NCBI GenBank assembly: GCA_041191405.1 | Contig: JBEEOW010000016.1 | Coordinates: 1-64,000 of the forward strand | Length of the DNA stretch: 64,000 nucleotides | From: JBEEOW01 sp041191405 | Lineage (GTDB): Bacteria > Bacteroidota > Bacteroidia > Cytophagales > UBA9547 | Direction: 5' to 3' | Shown here: one piece after another, positions 16,608 through 25,736 of the stretch | Layout: each line of letters opens with the position of its first letter | Position numbering within the stretch: the stretch's first letter is position 1 | Notes under the pieces: generated by a model | What the model was told of the DNA's origin: nothing | The model's database searches: none | What the model saw: the letters and a program-made list of their open reading frames with translations, nothing else | Made by a program: the position numbers and the translations under genes

Positions 16608-16612
16608 TTTTT

Positions 16613-18787
16613 ATGAAAAAGAAGATAGTAGTTTTTGGTGGAGGTTTATCAGCAATGACTTCCGTTTATTTAATCACCAAAGAACCAAATTGGCAAGAAA
16701 AATACGAAATAACTGTTTATCAACTTGGTTGGAGGCTTGGAGGCAAAGGCGCAAGTGGTGTAAATGCTGACAAAGGTTACAGAATTGAGGAACATGGGCT
16801 TCATTTTTGGTTTGGATTCTATGAGAATGCTTTCCACATGATGAAAGATTGCTACAAAGAATTAGGTAGAAATCCATCAGCACCGATGGCAACTTTTGAT
16901 TCTGCTTTTAAAGGTCTTGACCACATGACAGTAATGGAACATGTTGGCGATGAATGGATTCCGTGGGATATACAATTCCCGCCAATGCCAGGTGTGGTGG
17001 GTGATGGAATAAGTACCACGCCCAAACAAATGATTGATGCTTTTCTTAAATTCATGATTCAAGAATTAAAAGAATGGTTAAAGCAACATCATATCATTAA
17101 ACCGAAAAAAAGAACTTTTTGGCAAAAAATACTAGCTTTCTTGCACTTATTACCTTCTGAAAGTTTTATTGATAAACTTATCACTCGAGCTGCTAAAAAA
17201 ACACTTACCGAAGTTATTACAGTTTTTAAAGATACGCCTAAAGATGCCAAAGAAGGCGACCAATTAATTCATGGTGCAGAACGAATTTTCGGAGAAAATG
17301 CTTTTACCAATGAAGAAGCTGCTTGGTTCACTTTTGAACATTTGAAAGAATGGCTTTGGGACGAAATTGGCGAATTGGTTGAACATAATACCCCAGCTCG
17401 TAGAATTTGGACTTTGATTGATTTTGCAGGTACGCTTTTCCCAGGTATGGTTGCCGACAAAGTGTTGTATAAAAAAGATGGTGAATGGGATTTTGATTTC
17501 GACAAAATAAATAATTACGACTACATTGAATGGTTAGCCAAACATGGTGCTAGTCCGATTACGCAAAACTCGCCTTTTGTACGTGCAATGTACGACGGAC
17601 CATTTTCGTTTATCAAAGGAAATGTAAACGAACCCAATGTAGAGGCTGGGACCATATTAAGGATTTTCTTAAGACTAGGTTTTGCATCAAAAGAACATGT
17701 AATTTGGAAAATGCAGGCAGGTATGGGCGACACTATTTTTGGACCAATGTACGAAGTGTTAAAACGCAGAGGAGTAAAATTTGAGTTTTTCCATAAGCTA
17801 AATAACATTGGCTACGATAAAGAAAATCAAACAGTTGACACAATTCAAATTGGTCGCCAAGTTACACTAACCAAAGAATACAATCCATTTTTAGATGTAA
17901 AAGGTTTGCCATGTTGGCCAAATGAACCATTATATGATTTTATTGAGCCAAAAGAAGTTGAGGAACTAAAAAAAGGAAAAATAAATCTTGAATGTTCGTG
18001 GTCAGCTTGGAAAGATAGAGAAGTAATACACCTTAAAAAAGGAGTTGATTTCGATGAAATTATACTAGGAGCATCACTTGCAGGTTTGCCATATACTTGT
18101 TCAGAATTGATAAATAATTCGGAAAAATGGTACAAAATGGCGGCTAAAATTCAAACTGTTGAAACACAGGCTATGCAAGTTTGGTTTGATGCAAGTCCGA
18201 AAGAATTAGGCATTACCGATGAATGGTTTGTAACCACTTATGTAGAGCCACTTGATACCATTTCGTGTATGAATCAAGTACTTGATAAAGAAGATTGGCC
18301 AACCAACAAAGACCCAAAATATGTAGCCTATTTCTGTGGAGCCAAACCCTCAGCAGCCAATATAATGCCTTATAACATTACAGTTTTCCCTGAAAAAGAA
18401 CTTGAAAAGGTAAAACATTACATGAAGGATTATTTTACCAATAATCTTAAGCCAATTATACCAAATATGCTCAATGCTGATGGTAGTGTAAAATGGAATT
18501 GGATAACAGATTTAGAAAACAGAACAGGAGAACAACGATTTGATTTTCAATATTTCAGAAGCAATATAGACCCCGCAGAGCAATATGTACTTTCGGTAAA
18601 AAACAGTACACAATACAGAGTAAAAACAAACGAAACCGATGTTGACAATTTATACATCTGTGGAGATTGGATATTTAGTGGCTATAATGTAGGTTCAGTA
18701 GAAGCTTGTGCAGTAGCAGGAACATTAACGGCAAGTGCTGTATTAAACAAGCAATTACCTATTTACAATAAGCCTGAGAATTTGTAG
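16613..18787 (+). CDS. Large FAD/NAD(P)-dependent oxidoreductase, phytoene-desaturase-like
   Basis: A 724-residue flavoprotein. The N-terminal dinucleotide motif KIVVFGGGLSAMTSVYLIT (residues 4-22) is followed by WRLGGKGASGVN and EHGLHFWFGFYENAFHMM. The C-terminal half of the FAD domain is NLYICGDWIFSGYNVGSVEACAVAGT (about 682-707). This pattern is that of plant-type phytoene/zeta-carotene desaturases and hydroxysqualene-dehydroxylase relatives, but the protein is about 200 residues longer. The extra part (about 120-250), with a Trp/Lys-rich helical stretch, may be a membrane-association or substrate-entry region. It is coupled to the seven-helix protein with a 5-base gap and ends in a strong terminator. 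Substrate unknown; an isoprenoid or polyunsaturated lipid is inferred from family and neighbours. Confidence 0.8.
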   Translation: MKKKIVVFGGGLSAMTSVYLITKEPNWQEKYEITVYQLGWRLGGKGASGVNADKGYRIEEHGLHFWFGFYENAFHMMKDCYKELGRNPSAPMATFDSAFKGLDHMTVMEHVGDEWIPWDIQFPPMPGVVGDGISTTPKQMIDAFLKFMIQELKEWLKQHHIIKPKKRTFWQKILAFLHLLPSESFIDKLITRAAKKTLTEVITVFKDTPKDAKEGDQLIHGAERIFGENAFTNEEAAWFTFEHLKEWLWDEIGELVEHNTPARRIWTLIDFAGTLFPGMVADKVLYKKDGEWDFDFDKINNYDYIEWLAKHGASPITQNSPFVRAMYDGPFSFIKGNVNEPNVEAGTILRIFLRLGFASKEHVIWKMQAGMGDTIFGPMYEVLKRRGVKFEFFHKLNNIGYDKENQTVDTIQIGRQVTLTKEYNPFLDVKGLPCWPNEPLYDFIEPKEVEELKKGKINLECSWSAWKDREVIHLKKGVDFDEIILGASLAGLPYTCSELINNSEKWYKMAAKIQTVETQAMQVWFDASPKELGITDEWFVTTYVEPLDTISCMNQVLDKEDWPTNKDPKYVAYFCGAKPSAANIMPYNITVFPEKELEKVKHYMKDYFTNNLKPIIPNMLNADGSVKWNWITDLENRTGEQRFDFQYFRSNIDPAEQYVLSVKNSTQYRVKTNETDVDNLYICGDWIFSGYNVGSVEACAVAGTLTASAVLNKQLPIYNKPENL

Positions 18788-18800
18788 GAAATAAATTTAA

Positions 18801-18839
18801 ACAGACTTTGAGATTACGATTTCAAAGTCTGTTTTTTTT
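18801..18839 (+). terminator. Intrinsic terminator of the ADC/seven-helix/FAD set
   Basis: ACAGACTTTGA (18801-18811) pairs perfectly with TCAAAGTCTGT (18822-18832) and is followed by a T-run. It lies 14 bases past the stop of the FAD oxidoreductase. Confidence 0.85.
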
Positions 18840-18894
18840 CAAAATTATTTCAATTGGCAAGTTTGATATATCAGCAATTTATACTTAAGTTTAA

Positions 18895-19034
18895 AATTGA
18901 AATAAAAAAATAAGTACAAAAACCGCAACCAGTTAATCAATCTGTTACAGTTTTTCAGTTTAACTATTTTTAGAAATTATCAAACTGAAACTATATCGGA
19001 GATTGACGCAATGCGTAAATATAAATGTTGTGCG
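18895..19034 (+). repeat. ~140-bp repeat, copy A (inverted copy at 44821-44960)
   Basis: Aligned by eye, this stretch matches the reverse complement of 44821-44960 over essentially its whole length, with roughly 85-90% identity and a few 1-base gaps. Long exact blocks include GCAACCAGTTAATCAAT and TATCGGAGATTGACGCAATG. Each copy lies directly upstream of a small orphan gene (19040-19612 here, 44352-44777 there), ending a few bases before the coding region in this copy. Confidence 0.8.
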
Positions 19035-19627
19035 TAATTATGGGACTTGACTACAGTTATATAACCATTTTCAAAAAAGCAAACAAAGCAAAGCTTGCGG
19101 CAAAGCTAATAAATGACGCAACTATCGACGATATTGAATTTGGTAAATGTGCTACAATAAAGTTCAAGACTGACAAACCCATTCTAGATTATCTAAAAGG
19201 TTTAATAAGACGAACAGAAGGAATAAACTTGCGGACTACACTTTTATTTAAAACATCGAAATTTCCAGACTATTTTGAAGGGGACTTCGGCAAAATAGGG
19301 TGTATTTATATTGACGAAAAGTCTTTCAGTGACGATGAGTATGTAATGGTATCATTTTCTGCAGCGACTACGGCAATGAGTGTCTTGTTCCAAAATTCCC
19401 TTTCTATTAAGCATTGGTTTATTAGCCTTAGTGCCGAATTAAATGCACTTACAACCTTTTTAGATTTGGAGGACAATGGGGTAAAATTTATCTATAAAAA
19501 CGGAAAAGAAGTAGATGTAGATTTTACTGTCAAAACTCAAGTAGTTTCTTCAGACTTTGATTTTTATAAAAAGATCTATCAAGAGTATGACGGTTCTACG
19601 TACATCAGGTGACAACTACGCACAACA
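19026..19627 (+). mobile_element. Cassette-like unit: one gene framed by 14-bp inverted repeats
   Basis: TGTTGTGCGTAATT (19026-19039) ends immediately before the ATG at 19040. AACTACGCACAACA (19614-19627) starts one base after the stop. The two are reverse complements with one G-U-compatible mismatch. The unit carries no transposase. The tight framing of a single promoterless gene resembles an integron-type gene cassette or a minimal inverted-repeat element. No integrase or second cassette is adjacent, so the nature of the unit is inferred. Confidence 0.45.
19040..19612 (+). CDS. Orphan hypothetical protein in a cassette-like unit
   Basis: A 190-residue soluble protein starting MGLDYSYITIFKKANKAKLAA. 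I use the ATG at 19040 because the in-frame ATG at 19025 lies in the inverted repeat. It has no signal peptide, membrane segment or metal motif. The C-terminal part (DNGVKFIYKNGKEVDVDFTV) reads like a small beta-rich domain. I do not recognise the family. Codon use is AT-rich like its surroundings. The gene is isolated, with the ~140-bp repeat upstream and a hairpin region downstream. Its single-gene, framed setting is typical of mobile accessory genes of unknown role. Confidence 0.7.
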   Translation: MGLDYSYITIFKKANKAKLAAKLINDATIDDIEFGKCATIKFKTDKPILDYLKGLIRRTEGINLRTTLLFKTSKFPDYFEGDFGKIGCIYIDEKSFSDDEYVMVSFSAATTAMSVLFQNSLSIKHWFISLSAELNALTTFLDLEDNGVKFIYKNGKEVDVDFTVKTQVVSSDFDFYKKIYQEYDGSTYIR

Positions 19628-19633
19628 ATGCTC

Positions 19634-19700
19634 ACCTATCCTTAGTTTAGCGATAGCGTAACTATGGATTAAATAATGAAAGAGAGACTTTGTCTCGGTT
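19634..19700. repeat. Two short hairpins after the orphan gene
   Basis: ATCCTTAGTT (about 19638-19647) pairs with AACTATGGAT (about 19660-19669) around a GCGATAGCG loop. A GAGAC-TTT-GTCTC hairpin follows at 19684-19696. The second lies about 50 bases past the - strand stop at 19748 and may help end that transcript. Confidence 0.45.
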
Positions 19701-19747
19701 TAATAAATTAAATCCCAAAAAAGCCTTTAAAAATTAAGCATAGTTTA

Positions 19748-22249
19748 TCAATGCTTTACCACAAACTTCAGCACATAACTTTCATCCTGTAGAAGAAAAT
19801 CAATCAAATACAATCCGTCCCTATATTGTTCAGTTTCAATTTTACTTTTTGTTTGAGCATTTATATGTCCAGTTTGAATATGTTTGCCATTCATATCAAA
19901 AATAGTATACACAACTTCGCTTGCTTCTTGATTCAAAATTTCTAAATATGAATCTGCAGGATTAGGCTCAATAATTACATTTATTTGCTTATGCGTAGTA
20001 AAAGATTGTACTATACTATAAGTAAATATGCCATCAAAATCAACTTGTTTAATTCTATAGTAACTTAATCCTGAATGTGGGTTTTCATCAATAAATGAAT
20101 AATTATTAATTCCCTCTGCTTTATTTAATGCATCCACCGTACCGATTTTCTCCCAATTTTGAGCATCTTTACTCCATTCAATTTCAAAGTTTTTACAATT
20201 TACCTCAGCTGTAGTTTTCCAATTCAATTGTACTTTATTTTCAACTTGAGTTGCAGTAAAATTTAAAAACTGTAATGGTAATGGTGCTGATGATGTATTA
20301 GTTGTACCGATTGTAAAATAATATCCTGAATACGATGCCATTGTAACATCAAACTCCACAGTTTTTGAGGAATTATTCCCTGTAACTGGTGAAATTAGTG
20401 TTGCTCCAGCAGCAAACACGCCATTTGCATCAAGAATTAATCTGTAATCATTATAATCAGATACTGTTCTAATGCCAAAATTTGATAAATCGAATTTAAC
20501 TCTCACATTTTGAGCTGCTAAACCTGTACCCGTAAGTTGTGATTTCCAAGTACGTGCACTTTTTTTAGTGATTGTAGCCGGTAAATCAGAAGTATTTCCT
20601 GCTAAACCTCCAGCATTATCTCCCCAAATTAAATAAGTGTTATCTGCTGAAAAAGTATTACTGTTTGAAGCATTTGCAGATGGAATTGAGTTTCCCGAAC
20701 CTGCTGTTAAAATCGCCATTGTTACCACTGAAGTACCTGTTGAGGTTGTACTTTGTTTTTGATTTAAGCCTGAAGCATCGTCACGACCAATGCCTGTAAC
20801 ATCATTTTGGTAGGTGGCTGAGCCTGTCCAAACTGTAGTACCAGCAGAATTTAAATAATCAACTGGACTTGAAGTTGAGCCTAGTGAAATACCGTATTTA
20901 ACAGCAAGGTAAGTATTTACTTTACTTCTCTCTGTAACAGTAAGTGATACATTGTATTTTATTACTTCAGGTATGTATCCAGTCCAAGTTGTGAGTCCAT
21001 TGTTGGGTCTTAAACCTTTAAATAAATTGATTCCTTCAACATACACACTACCAATTGCTGCGTTTGTAACACTTCCACTTGAAATATTATTTAAATAATA
21101 GGTAAGTACATTTGAACTTAAATTAGAATTTAAAATTTTGGGTAAAACATCTTTAGTTGTAGTTGTAGCTGCTGCAGAAAAATGCGATTCATTCGTTGAA
21201 GCATCAGTAGTGTACCACATTAATCTATATATACCTCCACTACCAAAAGCGTCTGAAGCAAAAGTTAAATTTCCTTTGTTGGCAACAGTTGGGTTTGATA
21301 AATTAAATGTTGAAAAGGGGGCACTTGTATAACTTGATTGTGTAGCTGAATTGTTTTTAGCTACTACAAAAATATCTGAAGCACTGTAATAGGTATCAGC
21401 AAAATTATTTGTTAAATAGCCAGTTCCTGTGTTACTTATTGTTGGGTTAAAATTTAAACTACCTGTACTACTTGAGCCACTATTGTAAGTGACAGTTCCT
21501 GAGTTTGATAAAGTATTCGTATTGTTATTATCTGCCCAAGAAGTTACTGCTGCTCCATCTGTTGTGGTATTAGTATAAGTTTTTGCTTCATACCAAACTA
21601 TTAAATTACTTGAACCTATCCCACCTGGTGTCGGTACAGTATAAACTACTGTTAAAATTGGTCTGTTAGCTGGTGTACCAGCATCTTGAGAGTTGTAACC
21701 TACATAAGTATTGCCTGATTCTGTGGCTAATTTCATTATCCAACCATAATTATTGCCACCATTATTTACAATATCTTGTACATCAGAAAGAACATTGTAG
21801 CTATCAACTGTGCCACCTGAATATGAAGATATTGCTTTTGAGTCGGTTGCTGTGGAAGTATAATCAGTTCCTGCACCACCTCCGGCAGTTGACCAAGAAT
21901 TTCCAGTTGAATATTCATTCCAAGTTACTTGTGCATTTACCCAGTTTCTTAGTAGCCTATGTACGTTTACAGTAATTGAACCAGAACCTCCTAACTGTAT
22001 CAACTTCAAAGAAGCTGAAGTAATTACAGCATTTGAAGGAATGGATGATAAATCAAATTTTATAACCGACCTTCTTACATCTGTACCAGTTAAATCAGCA
22101 TAAATCCAATTGGTAGTTATGGAACTGTTATTACTTGCAGGAGATGATTTGTAATTAGTTGCATCAGCATTTGTAGCAATATCAACAGATACACCAAATA
22201 CTTGATTGCAAAAGAATAATATTAAAAATAATGATTTGTAAATTTTCAT
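19748..22249 (-). CDS. T9SS-exported multidomain protein with CBM96/DNRLRE-like and LamG-like domains
   Basis: An 833-residue secreted protein. After a signal peptide (about 1-19) comes a DNRLRE/CBM96-type carbohydrate-binding-like domain (about 22-205; SSITTNWIYADL, VRRSVIKFDLSSIP, VTWNEYSTG, YGWIMKLATESG). A LamG/concanavalin-like module follows (about 210-450; LIVWYEAKTYTN, YIPEVIKYNVSLT), then a repeat-type module with VTGIGRDDASGLNQKQS shared with the 637-residue paralogue. A fibronectin-III-like segment (about 668-755; LNWKTTAEVNCKNFEIEWSK) and a T9SS type A tail (EPNPADSYLEI ... LKFVVKH) end it. The start lies 3 bases after the polysaccharide lyase stop, so it is the second gene of that operon and probably helps bind the same polysaccharide. 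Confidence 0.85.
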   Translation of the reverse strand: MKIYKSLFLILFFCNQVFGVSVDIATNADATNYKSSPASNNSSITTNWIYADLTGTDVRRSVIKFDLSSIPSNAVITSASLKLIQLGGSGSITVNVHRLLRNWVNAQVTWNEYSTGNSWSTAGGGAGTDYTSTATDSKAISSYSGGTVDSYNVLSDVQDIVNNGGNNYGWIMKLATESGNTYVGYNSQDAGTPANRPILTVVYTVPTPGGIGSSNLIVWYEAKTYTNTTTDGAAVTSWADNNNTNTLSNSGTVTYNSGSSSTGSLNFNPTISNTGTGYLTNNFADTYYSASDIFVVAKNNSATQSSYTSAPFSTFNLSNPTVANKGNLTFASDAFGSGGIYRLMWYTTDASTNESHFSAAATTTTKDVLPKILNSNLSSNVLTYYLNNISSGSVTNAAIGSVYVEGINLFKGLRPNNGLTTWTGYIPEVIKYNVSLTVTERSKVNTYLAVKYGISLGSTSSPVDYLNSAGTTVWTGSATYQNDVTGIGRDDASGLNQKQSTTSTGTSVVTMAILTAGSGNSIPSANASNSNTFSADNTYLIWGDNAGGLAGNTSDLPATITKKSARTWKSQLTGTGLAAQNVRVKFDLSNFGIRTVSDYNDYRLILDANGVFAAGATLISPVTGNNSSKTVEFDVTMASYSGYYFTIGTTNTSSAPLPLQFLNFTATQVENKVQLNWKTTAEVNCKNFEIEWSKDAQNWEKIGTVDALNKAEGINNYSFIDENPHSGLSYYRIKQVDFDGIFTYSIVQSFTTHKQINVIIEPNPADSYLEILNQEASEVVYTIFDMNGKHIQTGHINAQTKSKIETEQYRDGLYLIDFLLQDESYVLKFVVKH

Positions 22250-22252
22250 AGT

Positions 22253-25200
22253 TTACTTAACAATTGATATTTTGCTTGTAAAAACTTGGTTTGAATTAGT
22301 AAATATTTTCACTAAATAAATACCTGCATCAAAATTAGAGATATTAACTTTATCATTCACATTTTCAAAGAGTTGTATTTCACCACAAATATTGATTAAC
22401 TCTATTATTGTAACATTCTCTTTCACAAATAAATATTGCGAAGTTGGATTTGGGTAAACCAAATTTTCAGACGAAAGACCATTTTCGACACCAGTCAAAG
22501 CTCCTAAATTTGCACGTATTTCAGTGTAACTATTCCATAAGCTTTGTGTATTTCCTCTACCAATTATTCTTACAAATTTGGCTTGTTGAGGAATGATATT
22601 AAATGTTTCAGCCAACAATGATTTTCCTGAACTTTGTAAATTTGAAGCTACAGTTGTAAAAATCACACCATCATTTGACAATTGAATATCAAACTTACTT
22701 GCTCTTGTGTCGCCACTGAAAAATGAAATGTCAACGCCTGTAACAAATTGCTGAGTACCCAAACACAATTGAATCCATTGTCCGTCGCCAAGTGCCGACC
22801 AACGTGTGGCTGTATTATTATCCAATGCATTTGCAGGTAAATTTCCATCAGTAGCCGATGCTTGAACTTCTGAACAATTTTCAATTTCTAATTGATACGT
22901 TACTGATTGCCCAGCATAATCGCCTTGTGGCAATGCAAATGTGATAGTTGACAAAACTCCATTCCAAACTGTGTTTGAACCAGTTAACTCTTTACTGATA
23001 GTTACAGTTACTGAGGCTGGATTTGAGCTTTCGCACATAGGGTTTGCAACTGATACATTTACCGATGTTCCTTTTACGTTGTAAAGCAATACACAAGGTT
23101 GATTTACAGTAAATTCTAATCCATTTTTTAACTTAAAACTACCCGCTTTATAAAAAACAGCTTGCGTTGAGCCTGTACTAAAATTAGTTACTGCCTGAAT
23201 TAATGTATCATTTTGAACAACCTGTATATTTGTATCTGCCACATAGGTATTTGCAGAAGCTAAACTAATATTTGGTTTAATTATATATGCATATTTAGCC
23301 TGACTTGGATTTAAACCGTGGTCAATGATTGTTGTAAATACTTCTTGATTATTCGTTCTTTTTTCTGATTGAATAATATAGTTTTGATTAGTAAGTGGCT
23401 CATAAAGAATTGAATCGTGCCAAATCCAGCTTGGGTTACTTACACTTTTGGTTGAATTATTTACTTGCGAAATAATATTCCCTGATTTATAAGAAACTGT
23501 TCCATTTAAATTACATTGATTTAAGGTAGTATAAACATTTGCAGTTCCTGATTTTCGGGTTATTCCAGCACCTAATGATACCATTTCTCCATCAAAAAAG
23601 AAGGTTGATTTATAAGCATAAACATTTCTTTTTACATACTTAAATCCCATAGCCCCAACGTCACCATCTGATGCTCCACCAGCAAAAGCATTTCCATTTA
23701 AAGCACCAGCTCCCCAAGTGATAATTGGCAGAGTTGCAGTATCTTGTTCCACTGTTGTTCCTGGATATTGGCGGTAATTAAATCCGAAACTGAATAAACT
23801 ATCCGAAAATTCTTTTCCAGTTCTATAAATATAATTCACCCCGCTACCATTATAAAAATTAAAATTCCCTGCGCCATTTCCTGATTCGCCTGCAACTGTT
23901 CTGGTTGAAGATAAACGATGCGCTGAAAAATAATTCGTTCTGCGATGAATCATATAATCAAATCGCCAAAACATTCTATTTCCTACCAACTTTTCAGCAT
24001 CTGTAGCTTGAGAATTTATTCGTTTTTGAACTAACAATAATTCTGTTTTTTGAGGCGTATTCAACGTTAAAAAATTGGCAATATGATTTTTGTACCCACC
24101 TAAACCTCTGGTAATTTGATTAAATCTACCCGACATACTTGGGTCATTGGCATTGATATAAATTGGCCATTGTACACCTTTTATAAACAAATTTTCCATT
24201 TGAGTAACTTGATTTGCACCAACTTCAGCAAAAGTGGCATCAGTTGCTCTCATGTAAAATATTACAGATAAAAAGTATTGTTCTCCATAATTTAATAAAT
24301 ATGCTTGTCGGCCAGTGCCACTATGAGCCCCAAACATATAATCCACTTCTACTCCTTCGCCAATATTTTGAAAATCAATATGCTCAATCATTTGTTTTTG
24401 CATTCTCAAAATATAGGGAACATTTCTCTCCACCACTGCCGCAGGAAAAGCGCCATTAATTTTATTCACTCCATTGGCCGATTCCATGTAATTATCTAAT
24501 TGATAACCCCAGTACAAATAATTGATGGTACTATCCAACAAGGCTGGACGTTCAGCTCGTAATTGAGGAGCCATAATTACCAAACTTTGCCACAAACTCA
24601 TGGTGTAAGATATATGTCTATCGTACCAGTTTGAAGTTTGATGATTGGTATGCACCCAAAAACTCAAACCTGCATAAAAATTTTGTTTTAAAGAATCCAC
24701 ATTATAAAGTGTTGATTTAGGATTGCTATAAGCCGAAGCAATATCATTTAAACGAGTTAAATGCGTTTTAATATTAGAAGTAGAGCTGTAGTTTATATTT
24801 GAAAAAGCACCCGTATTAAGTAATTGTCGGCATAAAGTATTTACACTACTTGCGGTAGGGTTTGTTAAAGCTAGCTCGTACAAATTGTTGTATATTTTAT
24901 CAATATCACTTGAGTATGTGCTTGTTGTGGCAGTAATTAAAATATTATCTAAATAATGGTTTCGAGTACTAAGTGCATTGGCAGTTGCTTTCATTCTAAA
25001 AGCCACATAAAGTTTACTTGCTGAGGTATAACTTGCCATTGAAATTTTGCCTGAATTAGTATAAGTATTACCTGTAGCCCAAGTAGCTGAGGCAGTTAGG
25101 CTTGTCCAAGTTGCAGTGTTTGGATTACCAGTTCCTGTATAATTTGTAGAAACCAACACATCCATAAAATTGAAAGTATTACTCCCAAATTGCCATTTAT

Positions 25201-25474
25201 AATCAAATGAAAGCTGAGGAGAAGTACTCCCTAACATATTTACAGGTGTAGAAATGAGCCAAGTTTCGGCAGAAGTGTTAGCGATGGCATTGATTCTGAC
25301 TTCGGTGCTATTGTTTTGAACCCAGTTTGATGTACCAGAAACTTTGAATGATGTCCAATTAGGAAAATTACTTGCGTCAAATGATTGGTCAAGAAGGATA
25401 AACTGAGCATTTGCATTTGAAAAATTGAAAAAAATAAAAAATAATATTACATGGGGGAATATATATTTTTTCAT
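22253..25474 (-). CDS. Polysaccharide lyase family 8-like enzyme, T9SS-exported
   Basis: A 1073-residue secreted lyase. PL8 enzymes cleave hyaluronan, chondroitin or xanthan by beta-elimination. After the signal peptide (about 1-23) there is a beta-sandwich (about 25-190; DQSFDASNFPNWTSFKVSG). The alpha/alpha-toroid has DNYMESANGVNKINGAFPA, DYMFGAHSGTGRQAYLLNYG (candidate catalytic His and Tyr) and NANDPSMSGRFNQITRG (Arg). The beta domain has STRTVAGESGNGAGN (Glu region) and NYRQYPGTTVEQD. A discoidin/F5-8C-like domain (about 890-1000; NALDNNTATRWSALGDGQW) and a T9SS tail (YPNPTSQYLFV ... TSKISIVK) follow. It is first in a two-gene - strand operon. The exact substrate is not readable. Confidence 0.88.
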   Translation of the reverse strand: MKKYIFPHVILFFIFFNFSNANAQFILLDQSFDASNFPNWTSFKVSGTSNWVQNNSTEVRINAIANTSAETWLISTPVNMLGSTSPQLSFDYKWQFGSNTFNFMDVLVSTNYTGTGNPNTATWTSLTASATWATGNTYTNSGKISMASYTSASKLYVAFRMKATANALSTRNHYLDNILITATTSTYSSDIDKIYNNLYELALTNPTASSVNTLCRQLLNTGAFSNINYSSTSNIKTHLTRLNDIASAYSNPKSTLYNVDSLKQNFYAGLSFWVHTNHQTSNWYDRHISYTMSLWQSLVIMAPQLRAERPALLDSTINYLYWGYQLDNYMESANGVNKINGAFPAAVVERNVPYILRMQKQMIEHIDFQNIGEGVEVDYMFGAHSGTGRQAYLLNYGEQYFLSVIFYMRATDATFAEVGANQVTQMENLFIKGVQWPIYINANDPSMSGRFNQITRGLGGYKNHIANFLTLNTPQKTELLLVQKRINSQATDAEKLVGNRMFWRFDYMIHRRTNYFSAHRLSSTRTVAGESGNGAGNFNFYNGSGVNYIYRTGKEFSDSLFSFGFNYRQYPGTTVEQDTATLPIITWGAGALNGNAFAGGASDGDVGAMGFKYVKRNVYAYKSTFFFDGEMVSLGAGITRKSGTANVYTTLNQCNLNGTVSYKSGNIISQVNNSTKSVSNPSWIWHDSILYEPLTNQNYIIQSEKRTNNQEVFTTIIDHGLNPSQAKYAYIIKPNISLASANTYVADTNIQVVQNDTLIQAVTNFSTGSTQAVFYKAGSFKLKNGLEFTVNQPCVLLYNVKGTSVNVSVANPMCESSNPASVTVTISKELTGSNTVWNGVLSTITFALPQGDYAGQSVTYQLEIENCSEVQASATDGNLPANALDNNTATRWSALGDGQWIQLCLGTQQFVTGVDISFFSGDTRASKFDIQLSNDGVIFTTVASNLQSSGKSLLAETFNIIPQQAKFVRIIGRGNTQSLWNSYTEIRANLGALTGVENGLSSENLVYPNPTSQYLFVKENVTIIELINICGEIQLFENVNDKVNISNFDAGIYLVKIFTNSNQVFTSKISIVK

Positions 25475-25736
25475 AAGTGTATTGGATTACAAATACATTA
25501 TACTTGATATTACTTAATAGGGTTTAAGTATTATGTATTTGAAAATAGAAATTTGTGTTGTGTATGTGTACATATACTATTCAAAAACAAACAAAAGGTT
25601 TAATGATTTAAAAAAAACAACCAAAAAATATCTTAAAAATCTAATTCTAATTATTTTTTAAAAAACAAAAATACATTAAAAAATTCAGGTTCAATTGAAT
25701 TATGAAGTTAATGAAATTAGAAAAAATATAAAACTA

